The notes: a model not told the origin generated them from the letters alone. Counted from the first letter of the stretch, positions 16,872 to 24,010 are shown. The stretch is DNA of 29,910 nt from Acholeplasma sp. CAG:878 (GCA_000432255.1 HF989906.1:34041-63950), one strand, 5' to 3'. Made by a program: numbers and translations.

Positions 16872-16930
16872 AAAATTAAATTTACATATTTTACCATATT
16901 TTATAATGATTAATAAAGTTTTTCTTATAC

Positions 16931-16961
16931 AAAAAAGTTGCATTAATCTTTAACACAACTT
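16931..16961 (-). terminator. terminator overlapping the end of the pilin-like lipoprotein gene
   Basis: Stem AAGTTG (16935-16940) / CAACTT (16956-16961), with the lipoprotein TAA (16943-16945) in the loop and a T-tract on the minus strand. It also isolates this gene from the hrcA promoter region. Confidence 0.65.
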
Positions 16962-17341
16962 ACTTTTCCTGTTGTTAAATCATTTGAACAACTATAATTA
17001 GGAGCAGATGCAAATTTAACACCTTCAATTTTAATTCCTTTTCCTTCGATATATTCCCATGTTCCACTTAAAGGTTTCTCACCAACTAAATCTAAACTAT
17101 CAACATAACCAAATAAAATAGTTTCAACACCCATTAAACTTTCCATGTATGTAGTTTTTGCAACATCAATAATGTTATAGCAACTAGTTTCTAGTGTTTT
17201 TATTTTTGCTTCATCTATTAACTCTATTTTATCTTCAACATTATCAAGTGGTGTTTTGATTTCATCTGCTTTTTTTAATTCTTCTTTTTTCCCACATCCA
17301 AACAAACATAATACTAGTAAAATTAATAATACCTTTTTCAT
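16943..17341 (-). CDS. lipoprotein with a pilin-like C-terminal region
   Basis: A 132-aa protein with signal MKKVLLILLVLCLFGC and lipobox LFGC (Cys16). The mature part contains TSCYNIIDVAKTTYMESL, which resembles the start of type IV pilin-like domains (Ala/Thr-Tyr helix), and ends in a beta region with APNYSCSNDLTTGKVSC, reminiscent of the disulfide loop at the C-terminus of pilins and pseudopilins. It has no prepilin-peptidase site; the lipobox replaces it. It probably sits on the outer membrane face. No pilus assembly genes are nearby. The pilin resemblance is pattern recognition and not tested. A strong promoter lies upstream and a terminator overlaps its stop. Confidence 0.7.
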   Translation of the reverse strand: MKKVLLILLVLCLFGCGKKEELKKADEIKTPLDNVEDKIELIDEAKIKTLETSCYNIIDVAKTTYMESLMGVETILFGYVDSLDLVGEKPLSGTWEYIEGKGIKIEGVKFASAPNYSCSNDLTTGKVSCVKD

Positions 17342-17358
17342 TATCCACCTCTAATTAA

Positions 17359-17387
17359 ATTATAAACTATATATTTTCTTTAGTCAA
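17359..17387 (-). promoter_or_regulatory. promoter of the pilin-like lipoprotein gene
   Basis: Minus strand: TTGACT (17387-17382), a 17-nt spacer and TATAAT (17364-17359), then GAGGTGG before the ATG at 17341. Confidence 0.78.
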
Positions 17388-17432
17388 ATACATTTTTAAT
17401 AATTTTTAAACCATAATAACAATGGTGATTTT

Positions 17433-17912
17433 ATGACTTATTTAATAATTTTTTTATTAAAAATAGTTGAAAATACTATAGCAACATTAAGATTAATTAT
17501 AGTTGCAAATGGTAAAAAATTGTTGGGTGCAGTTCTAAATTTCATAATGTCGATTGTTTGGGTTATATCAACCAGTTTAGTTGTTCAAAACTTTAAAAAT
17601 ATTTTAAACATTTTATTTTTTTCATTAGGGTGTTTCGTTGGAAGTTATTTAGGTAGTTTAATTGAAACCAAAATTGGAATCGGTAGTAATATGTTATTAA
17701 TAAACTCTTGTAATAGTAACGAAATAATAAATTTATTAAACAAAAACAATTACAAAAGTTATATAACTAATGACAACACTATAATGGTTTTAGTTGAAAG
17801 AAAAAAAAGAAAAAATATTTTAGATTTGATTTATAAAGTTGATAGTAAAGCTATAATTATTTCTTATGGAGCTCATCAACTTTTAAATAAACATCATATG
17901 GAAAATCAGTAA
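17433..17912 (+). CDS. UPF0316/DUF5698-family membrane protein
   Basis: A 159-aa protein with about three membrane helices (roughly 1-15, 33-52 and 56-78) and a soluble C-terminal domain of about 75 aa. The N-terminal pattern ENTIATLRLIIVANGKKLLGAVLNF, followed by a Trp-containing helix and a Gly-rich GCFVGSYLGSLIE segment, matches the UPF0316 (DUF2179/DUF5698, YebE-like) family. The C-terminal part resembles the DUF2179 alpha/beta domain thought to bind nucleotides. Function unknown. Start: ATG at 17433 with GGTGAT upstream. Its last 56 nt overlap the 3' end of the convergent GDPD gene. Confidence 0.78.
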   Translation: MTYLIIFLLKIVENTIATLRLIIVANGKKLLGAVLNFIMSIVWVISTSLVVQNFKNILNILFFSLGCFVGSYLGSLIETKIGIGSNMLLINSCNSNEIINLLNKNNYKSYITNDNTIMVLVERKKRKNILDLIYKVDSKAIIISYGAHQLLNKHHMENQ

Positions 17913-18525
17913 TCAAATAAGTTTTTTTGTTTTTAATTTTCGAAACATTTTTTGAATTTATTCCCCATATAAATGTTTCCTTTTTTTTGTTTACTTTCTC
18001 ATATTCATTAAAATGAACTATATTGAATTTAAAGTGATTGTACATTTTTTCCTTATTTATGCCATAACCTATTAGTAATCCAACATTATATTCATTTAAA
18101 TGTTTTATTATATTATAGTTAAAACTACAAATATAAATATTTAAATTATATTTATTAATTACACTTATTAATTTATTTACAAGTGTAATATTATCGCTAT
18201 TTTCTTCTTTAATATCAATTAAAATTATTTTATCCGTTTTTAAATTTTTTAGAAATTGTTCTAATAATAATATTTTACTTGGTTCTTCTTTTGTTCCAAT
18301 ATTATATTTTAATAGTTTCCTATAAGTCATATTTTTTACGATTCCAAATCGAATACTTGAAGTACTTATAATTGGTGAATGAATTATAACTAATTTTTTA
18401 TCTTTTGTCATCCTAATATCAAATTCAATCCCATCAATATATTCTTTTTCTAAAGCTTCATATAAAGCTTCTTTAGTATTTTGTTTATAATGAGCATGAA
18501 GCCCACGATGCGCAATTATTTTCAT
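17857..18525 (-). CDS. glycerophosphodiester phosphodiesterase (GDPD) family protein
   Basis: A 222-aa GDPD TIM-barrel enzyme that would hydrolyse glycerophosphodiesters to glycerol-3-phosphate and an alcohol. Seen: IAHRG near the N-terminus, the NTKEA motif, GIEFDIRMTKDKKLVIIHS (the metal/catalytic block, with IHS where most have IHD), ILIDIKEEN, and a C-terminal WGINSKN and TDFP. The length is short but complete. Start: ATG at 18525. A TTG-initiated version from 18561 would add a hydrophobic leader, but has no ribosome binding site and lies within the sigma-gene terminator. No Shine-Dalgarno precedes the ATG, so it may be a leaderless message. The gene ends inside the convergent UPF0316 gene. 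Confidence 0.82.
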   Translation of the reverse strand: MKIIAHRGLHAHYKQNTKEALYEALEKEYIDGIEFDIRMTKDKKLVIIHSPIISTSSIRFGIVKNMTYRKLLKYNIGTKEEPSKILLLEQFLKNLKTDKIILIDIKEENSDNITLVNKLISVINKYNLNIYICSFNYNIIKHLNEYNVGLLIGYGINKEKMYNHFKFNIVHFNEYEKVNKKKETFIWGINSKNVSKIKNKKTYLITDFPYDVYLKVDELHKK

Positions 18526-18537
18526 ATTAAATAATAT

Positions 18538-18574
18538 GAAAAAAAGACAAATTTTAAGCAACTAATTTGTCTTT
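18538..18574 (-). terminator. terminator containing the sigma-gene stop codon
   Basis: An 11-bp AT-rich stem (18543-18553 / 18564-18574) with a 10-nt loop holding the stop of the sigma gene (18554-18556), then a T-tract on the minus strand. It separates the spoIIAA-sigma pair from the GDPD gene. Confidence 0.75.
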
Positions 18575-19213
18575 TAATTTGGTTAGTATTTTTTGTTCTT
18601 TTCTATAAACCTGAACTTGAGAAGTTCCTAAAGCTTCCGCTGTTTGGCTTTGTGTTTTATCTTGCAAATAACGCATCATAATGATGTTTTGTTCATATGA
18701 ATCTAGACTCGCTAATGCATTCTTTAAATCAATTAATTCATCTATTTCATCACAACTACCAATTACTTCTTGTAAAGTAAGTTCTTTTCCATCAGAAGTT
18801 ATAGGTTCGTCAATACTTAATGTTAAAGCTCTACTTCCTAGTGCTTCTGCGACGATATAATCAGGAATTTCTAAATATGCTGCAATTTCACTAAAAGTTG
18901 GTTCTCGCATATATTGTTGCGCTAAAAGGACATAAGTTTTATCAATCCTAAGGTATAATCTATTTAACCCTTGACTTACTTTAACATTTTTATCAAGTCT
19001 TACAAGCTTCCTCATTTCTCCTAAAATATAAGGAACTGCATATGTTGTAAACTTTGCGCCATAACTACTATCAAATCTTTTATAAGCTTCTAACATACCA
19101 ATACAACCTGCTTGAAATAAATCTTCTTTATTGGAATAACCTTTAAAATAATTTGATAAAGCATAGATTAAATTTTGATTTTCTAGAATTAAATCTTTTA
19201 AAATTTCTTCCAT
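18554..19213 (-). CDS. sigF: SigF/SigG-family (sporulation-type) RNA polymerase sigma factor
   Basis: A 219-aa group 3 sigma-70 factor, called sigF mainly because of the SpoIIAA gene 7 nt upstream. Start: ATG at 19213 with AGGAG 4 nt upstream; the ATG at 19237 lies inside spoIIAA without a ribosome binding site. Region 2 has DLFQAGCIGMLEAYKRFDSSYGAKFTTYAVPYILGE (in parts), close to the SigF/SigG/SigB signature. Region 3 runs about 85-135. Region 4 carries QSQTAEALGTSQVQVYRKEQKI, an HTH where SigF/G normally read SQVQVSRLEK. The protein starts about 28 residues later than B. subtilis SigF, so it lacks the ELI...GD..AR N-terminal stretch. No spoIIAB lies upstream. Whether it still serves sporulation cannot be told here. 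Confidence 0.88.
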   Translation of the reverse strand: MEEILKDLILENQNLIYALSNYFKGYSNKEDLFQAGCIGMLEAYKRFDSSYGAKFTTYAVPYILGEMRKLVRLDKNVKVSQGLNRLYLRIDKTYVLLAQQYMREPTFSEIAAYLEIPDYIVAEALGSRALTLSIDEPITSDGKELTLQEVIGSCDEIDELIDLKNALASLDSYEQNIIMMRYLQDKTQSQTAEALGTSQVQVYRKEQKILTKLKDKLVA

Positions 19214-19220
19214 TTGACTC

Positions 19221-19568
19221 CTATAAATTAATTGCATTAATTGCTGTTAATTCATTAGATGTTTCATACATATATTTTAATATACGACTATTATTTAATC
19301 TATATTTAACAAATGTATTATTAATACCACATAATAAAGTTTTTCCATTGTTTTGTTTAACTAATTCATAATTACACAACAAAGCATTTATTCCATAATA
19401 ATCAATTGAAATAAGTTCACTTATATTAAAGACAATATTTCTTATACCATTGTCTTTTACTAATATAGTAACCTCATCGTGTAGTTTTCCTATAGTCTTT
19501 TTATTTAAAACTCCTTTCAATCTAACAAACAAAATTCCTTTTTTAAATTCCATATCAATATTAAGCAA
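19221..19568 (-). CDS. spoIIAA: SpoIIAA-like STAS-domain anti-sigma factor antagonist with altered phosphosite
   Basis: A 115-aa STAS-domain protein aligning end to end with SpoIIAA (117 aa in B. subtilis): NIDMEFKKGILFVRLKGVLN corresponds to the N-terminal strand, IRNIVFNIS to the central strand, and VKQNNGKTLLCGI to the next. Start: TTG at 19568, with GAGGGTG 6 nt upstream. The later ATG has no site at proper distance, and upstream in-frame codons are before the ribosome binding site. In SpoIIAA the regulatory Ser58 lies in MDSSG; here the same place reads IDYYG, so the phosphorylated Ser is Tyr57. SpoIIAA works by binding SpoIIAB and releasing SigF (family knowledge), but no spoIIAB follows; the sigma gene begins 7 nt after the stop. 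Confidence 0.85.
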   Translation of the reverse strand: MLNIDMEFKKGILFVRLKGVLNKKTIGKLHDEVTILVKDNGIRNIVFNISELISIDYYGINALLCNYELVKQNNGKTLLCGINNTFVKYRLNNSRILKYMYETSNELTAINAINL

Positions 19569-19587
19569 AATTATCACCCTCTTTGAT

Positions 19588-19617
19588 AATTTAGCACATA
19601 TCCTAAAATTTTTATAC
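19588..19617 (-). promoter_or_regulatory. possible SigF-type promoter upstream of spoIIAA
   Basis: Minus strand: GTATA (19617-19613), a 16-nt spacer and TGCTAAATT (19596-19588). This fits the SigF consensus GYWTA-N16-GGnnAnAnT except for one of the two G positions. It lies just before the spoIIAA ribosome binding site, so the leader would be extremely short. TATAAA at the same place could instead serve a weak sigma-A promoter. Confidence 0.3.
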
Positions 19618-19642
19618 CGTTTCGACAAAAGTAGAACTTTTT

Positions 19643-21367
19643 TTAATTCGACTTATTTTTTGATGTTTTAAATATTAATAATAATGATATTAATATTATA
19701 AGTAAAAACCAAGGCCAAGCTTTAGAGACATCTTCTTTAGTAATAGTTAATAGATAATCAGGATTAAAACTTTTTTCTTCATTTTTAGTTTCAGTCATAT
19801 CTTTTGAATTGGCAATTTCCTCTAGTTTGCCTTTTTCATACTTTAATTTAGTTATTTCATTATTACAATTATTCATAGAATCATTGCTTTTTTTAACTAA
19901 ATTTTTAAGTTCTAAATTTAGCTTATCAACAGTTTTAGATAATTCACTAATCTTATCTAAATAAGCTTTATTATTATCTTTCAATTCTTTAAGTTTTAAT
20001 TCATAATTTGTTTTAATTTTTTCGATTAAATTGTTTTTTGAATCAAGATTTTTTTTGCAATCATTTAATTCTTTTTCATAATTTTTAAGTAATTTTTCTT
20101 TTTCTTCTAGTAGTTTCTTACATTCACTACACTCATTTAATTTTTTATTGATTTCATCTAACTTTTTTTCATAATCATTGGTAATATTTTCTATTTGTTT
20201 AACTAAATCATCAATTTCATCTTGTTTTTCTTTGATTGTATTATCTTTAATATCAACAATTATATCTTTATTAAATTTATTATATGGTGTTTATATGAAT
20301 AAAGTATATTTGCCATTTTTATTTAAATCCGCATTTGATGTTAGATTGTAATCCGTGCTACTATATAAAACAAAATCATTTAATTGTTGTTCTTTTGAAG
20401 TTATAATTAAATTATCTTTTAATTCTAATTTATCTCGATAATAGTATGTATCTTTAGAAATAAATTCATCATCTTTTATAGCAGTTTCACTTGGCTTTTC
20501 ACTAAAATAATCATCATAATATTCTTTAACAGCTTTATTATAATCACACCATTTTTGAGTATAACGATATTTTGTCTTTGTAATTATGCTTTCCATAACA
20601 TAATCGTTTTTAATAACTTCTTCTGTTTCCTTTGTAGTTCTATAGTCTTTTTTTTCAAGTGTATAAACATTCTCTAATATTTGTTTTGCATTTGACCAAT
20701 GAATATCAGAAAACTCTAGTTCTCTATTTGTAATTGAGTAAATATCTTTTTTATTATTGGAAAAACCAATTGTATATGTTTTAGTGGAATTACCTAAATC
20801 AAATAAATAAAAAACTATATCTATTAAATGAACAGGATAAACGTTACCTAAATCAATTATCAACGAACCACCATTTTTTATATAAGATTCATTTTCATTC
20901 CAAATACCATTTTTGATATACTTATCAAATCCTTCCAAACAACCATTGCATTCATACTTATAATCAATTTCATTTCCTTTATAAAACAATTCTAATTCGG
21001 TTATTCTAAGGGCACCATAACTACCATTTAAATTGGTCAAATGAATATATCTTGCTCCATTCGCTATTATATACTTGTATGTATTTTTAACTTCTTCATC
21101 AACAACAGAAACATGATTTAGCTTGTTTTCTTGCCATGAACCAATTTTATTTTCACAATTGTTTTCTTCAACTCCATCATATAACCTTTTTTCAATAGTA
21201 TCTTTTAATTCATAATATCGGTATAATTTTTCACTTTCCTTTTTTACCATATCACTTTCTTCTAAAATCTCATCTACTTGCCTATAATCTGAATAAAAAG
21301 TTTCGGCATTAACACCACCCAAAAACAATGGAAACAAAAATACTAACCACAAAATTTTCTTAAACAT
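19643..21367 (-). pseudogene. membrane-anchored surface protein with discoidin-like and coiled-coil regions, split by an in-frame TAA
   Basis: A 574-codon reading frame on the minus strand is open from ATG 21367 (strong AGGAGGTG site) to 19643, except for one TAA at 20293-20291. Both sides are in the same frame with no indel (codons 360-461 are open and continue into the last part). Seen: signal peptide ending about ...LFLGGVNA (1-21); about 97-225 with RYIHLTNLNGSYGALRITELELF and GGSLIIDLGNVYPV, resembling an F5/8-type C (galactose-binding-like) domain; more beta-rich sequence to 358; then a Lys/Glu-rich coiled coil (about 370-520) with a Cys pair in ECSECKK; and a C-terminal membrane helix (about 551-566). 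A CAA-to-TAA transition (Gln to stop) would explain it. If real, the product is a secreted 358-aa form lacking its anchor. Confidence 0.8.
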
Positions 21368-21448
21368 TTTTCACCTCCTATAAGTTATATACACTTTTTT
21401 TTGGTGATTTCCTTTTTTTTTAGAAAATTTTTTTAATTTTTTAAAAAG

Positions 21449-21469
21449 AAAAAAAACCTTACGGTTTTT
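21449..21469 (-). terminator. terminator after the structured RNA / before the surface-protein gene
   Basis: Stem AAAAACC / GGTTTTT with a 4-nt loop (minus strand loop GTAA) and eight T residues. It follows the U-tract that ends the ncRNA and lies about 80 nt before the surface-protein start codon. Confidence 0.8.
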
Positions 21470-21473
21470 AGAC

Positions 21474-21646
21474 AAAAAAATCCAGAAAAGCGTGCCCTTA
21501 ACGATAAAACCTGCATCCGCCAGGTGGGCATCACATAATAAACTTTAGGATTCTTGATTTTACAAGCTTTCAACACCATTTATTAATTAGATTCCCAAAT
21601 CGTTAAATTAGTCGGTTTTTCTTGTGAGCTATCATCTTTTCTAGAC
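21474..21646 (-). ncRNA. structured small RNA, possibly 6S RNA
   Basis: The 347-nt gap between ttcA and the surface-protein gene holds a self-contained RNA unit on the minus strand. TATAAT (21658-21653) lies 7 nt before the predicted 5' end. A 10-bp closing stem pairs 21645-21636 with 21490-21481 and is followed by seven T. Inside are an 8-bp perfect helix (21606-21599 / 21505-21498), a 7-bp helix (21585-21579 / 21542-21536) with a small hairpin (21566-21563 / 21556-21553), a GC-rich hairpin (21525-21521 / 21513-21509), and a possible pseudoknot (21530-21526 with 21497-21493). Size (~170 nt), closing stem and location downstream of hisS resemble 6S RNA, which in Bacillus lies near hisS-aspS. 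The family is not proven; tmRNA, SRP RNA and RNase P motifs are absent. Confidence 0.6.
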
Positions 21647-21714
21647 AACTAAATTATAACATAACTTTTATTTAATTAAAATATATTTTAATTAATTCCC
21701 ATATTTTTACACAT

Positions 21715-22503
21715 TTAATTTACATTTTTAAATTCTTCGTCACCTTTTTGATAACCTAAAATTGTATTTAAATTAACATTTTTAGTGCTTGTTAAAATAT
21801 TAACATCGGCTTTTTCATATACCTTATTTAATTCTTCAATTAATTCCTTTACAACTTTTCTTTTTCCACTATTTTTTTTAGTAACTGAACAAGCACAATC
21901 TAAAAACTTTAATTCATTTGTTTGAGCAAATTTAACTATATCTTTTTCTCTAACATAATAAAGTGGTCTTATTAAATACATATTTTCAAAATGGTCGCTT
22001 TTTATCTTTGGTAACATGCTTGAAAATGAACCAGTAAAAAGCATATTCAACATAACAGTTTCAATAACATCATTAAAATGATGGCCTAAAGCAATCTTGT
22101 TACATCCTAATTTTTTAGCAAAATCGTACAAATATCCTCTTCGCATTTTCGCACACATATAACAAGGATTATCTGTTCGCTCAGCTACTTTGAAAATTGG
22201 TGTTTCAAATATGTGAGCAGAAATATTTAATTTATTTAAATTGTATTTTATTTGTTCTAAATTTTCTGGATTATATCCTGGATTCATAACGATAAACTCT
22301 AAAGAAAAATTAATTTTACCATGTTTTTTTATTTCTTGCATGCATTTAGCTAATAAGAAAGAATCTTTCCCACCACTTATACAAACAGCTATTTTGTCAT
22401 TTTCTTCGATTAAATTAAACTCTTTAATAGCTTTTATAAATGGCGAGAAAATAGTTTTTCGATACTTTTTAATTATACTTCTTTCAATATCTTTCAATTC
22501 CAT
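21715..22503 (-). CDS. TtcA-like tRNA thiolation enzyme (PP-loop ATPase)
   Basis: A 262-aa PP-loop ATP pyrophosphatase of the TtcA/TtuA group, which adenylates and thiolates a tRNA base using an iron-sulfur cluster. Seen: PP-loop SGGKDS at 43-48; the cluster-binding pair PCYMC (C114, C117) followed by KMRRGYLYDFAK; GHHFNDVIET; and a third Cys in LDCACS (C203 or C205). There are no N-terminal zinc fingers, which favours the TtcA side over TtuA. E. coli TtcA makes 2-thiocytidine at position 32; the target here is not certain. It starts 12 nt after the hisS stop, so the two tRNA-related genes form one operon. Confidence 0.87.
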   Translation of the reverse strand: MELKDIERSIIKKYRKTIFSPFIKAIKEFNLIEENDKIAVCISGGKDSFLLAKCMQEIKKHGKINFSLEFIVMNPGYNPENLEQIKYNLNKLNISAHIFETPIFKVAERTDNPCYMCAKMRRGYLYDFAKKLGCNKIALGHHFNDVIETVMLNMLFTGSFSSMLPKIKSDHFENMYLIRPLYYVREKDIVKFAQTNELKFLDCACSVTKKNSGKRKVVKELIEELNKVYEKADVNILTSTKNVNLNTILGYQKGDEEFKNVN

Positions 22504-22515
22504 ACTAATACCTTT

Positions 22516-23844
22516 TTATTCATGGTTACAATTACAATCGCATCCACAATCACAATCATCATCACAAGTACATTCGTGATTATTACTTAACATTTCATCT
22601 AAATAATATATTAAATATTCTAATTCTACTTTTTGTTCTTCTTTTGTTTTATTATTTTTAATTGTAACAAAATTATTATTTATTTCTTCTTCGCCTATGA
22701 TTATAATAAACTTACTATTCAAGTGATCTGCTTGTTTAAAGTTAGATTTTAAACTACGATTCATATAATCAATTTCAACTTTAAATCCATTTAATCTTAA
22801 ATCCATACATAATCTTAAAGCTTTAGCTTTTTCATTTTCACTCATGTATGATATATAAACATCGATACCTTCTTCTTCTACTAAATTAATCTTTTCTGCT
22901 TCAAGAGCATTAAATAATCTTTCCATTCCAAGAGCAAATCCCACGCCTGGAGTTTCAGGACCATTTAAATTTTTTACTAAATTATCATATCTTCCACCGG
23001 CACACAATACATTTTGACTTCCAAAATCTTTAATTTCTGCAGTTACTTCAAAAACAGTGTGTGTGTAATAATCTAATCCTCTTACAATATTCGGATTCAC
23101 CTCATACTCAATATCAAGTGCTTGTAAATATTTTTTTACATTTTCAAAGTAAGTTTTACTTTCTTCATTTAAATAAGAAGTTATTTTAGGTGCATTTTTC
23201 ATTATTTCATTATTTGCATCAACTTTACAATCTAATATTCTAAGTGGATTTTTGTTGTATCTTTCTTTGCAATCTTCACATAATTCATCTAAATATGGTT
23301 TGAAGTATTCAAGTAATGCATTTCTATAATTATTTCTCGATTCATTATCACCTAGAGTATTTAAATTTACCTTTACATTCTTTAAGCCTAATATTTTATA
23401 AAAATTAACTGGAATGCTTATAACTTCAGCATCAGTAATAGCATCATTACTTCCTAAAACTTCAACACCAAATTGATAAAATTCTCTAAATCTTCCTGAT
23501 TGAGGACGTTCATATCTAAACATTGGTCCATAATACCAAGCTTTTACAGGAACACTGTGATTACCATAAAGTTTATTTTCAATAAAACTTCTTATAATTC
23601 CAGCTGTACCTTCCGGTCTTAAAGTAAGATTTCGCTCAGCTCTATCTTTAAAATCGTATGTTTCTTTTGTAACTATATCGCTTGTTTCTCCAACACTTCT
23701 ATGAAATAGTTCACTCGCTTCAAAAATTGGAGTTCTAAAGTATTCATAATTATACTTATCCATTAATTCTTGTAGAATATTTTCAATTACTATTATTTTA
23801 TTTCCGTTTATTACATCATAAGTTCCTTTTGGTTTTTGTATCAT
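22516..23844 (-). CDS. hisS: histidyl-tRNA synthetase with Cys-rich C-terminal tail
   Basis: A 442-aa class II aminoacyl-tRNA synthetase. Seen: N-terminal PKGTYDV, motif 2 region RPEGTAGIIRSFIENKL and GPMFRYERPQSGRFREFYQFG, the HisA signature GLDYYTHTVFE, CAGGRYDNL, motif 3 GVGFALGMERL, and a C-terminal anticodon-binding domain. A strong ribosome binding site AGGAGG precedes the ATG. Odd: after the normal end (near residue 419) comes a tail with seven Cys at 425, 427, 431, 433, 435, 437 and 439, spaced by Asp, Asn and Gly and flanked by His423 and His441. It looks like a metal-binding add-on and resembles the N-terminus of GrpE here. It forms an operon with the ttcA-like gene. No T-box is present. 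Confidence 0.96.
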   Translation of the reverse strand: MIQKPKGTYDVINGNKIIVIENILQELMDKYNYEYFRTPIFEASELFHRSVGETSDIVTKETYDFKDRAERNLTLRPEGTAGIIRSFIENKLYGNHSVPVKAWYYGPMFRYERPQSGRFREFYQFGVEVLGSNDAITDAEVISIPVNFYKILGLKNVKVNLNTLGDNESRNNYRNALLEYFKPYLDELCEDCKERYNKNPLRILDCKVDANNEIMKNAPKITSYLNEESKTYFENVKKYLQALDIEYEVNPNIVRGLDYYTHTVFEVTAEIKDFGSQNVLCAGGRYDNLVKNLNGPETPGVGFALGMERLFNALEAEKINLVEEEGIDVYISYMSENEKAKALRLCMDLRLNGFKVEIDYMNRSLKSNFKQADHLNSKFIIIIGEEEINNNFVTIKNNKTKEEQKVELEYLIYYLDEMLSNNHECTCDDDCDCGCDCNCNHE

Positions 23845-23869
23845 AATTTCCTCCTTGTAATCTTTTCAC

Positions 23870-23898
23870 ATTATATCAAATTATAATTAAACTATCAA
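23870..23898 (-). promoter_or_regulatory. promoter of the hisS-ttcA operon
   Basis: Minus strand: TTGATA (23898-23893), a 17-nt spacer and TATAAT (23875-23870), followed by AAGGAGG before the hisS ATG. Confidence 0.8.
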
Positions 23899-23928
23899 GT
23901 GTTTAAATATTTCTACACTGATTTAAAT

Positions 23929-23960
23929 AAAACACCAAATCTAATTTGACTTGGTGTTTT
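23929..23960 (-). terminator. terminator of the scpAB operon
   Basis: A 10-bp stem AAAACACCAA / TTGGTGTTTT with a 12-nt loop, located about 50 nt beyond the scpB stop and before the hisS promoter. Confidence 0.72.
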
Positions 23961-24010
23961 AAAAGAATTTACATAAAATATGTAAAATTTTTTCAATTTA
24001 ATGTAAAATT

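Noticed and set aside
19563..19628. Longer spoIIAA from 19628
   Set aside because: The extra N-terminal residues do not match SpoIIAA, and the ribosome binding site lies inside that extension, in front of the TTG at 19568.
20291..20293. Recoding of the in-frame stop (selenocysteine or programmed readthrough)
   Set aside because: The codon is TAA, not TGA or TAG, and no recoding element is visible. A point mutation is simpler.
21474..21646. Known riboswitch, T-box, tmRNA, SRP RNA or RNase P
   Set aside because: The diagnostic motifs I know for these (T-box TGG antiterminator block, GGAA SRP loop, RNase P core, tmRNA ends) are missing. 6S RNA remains open.
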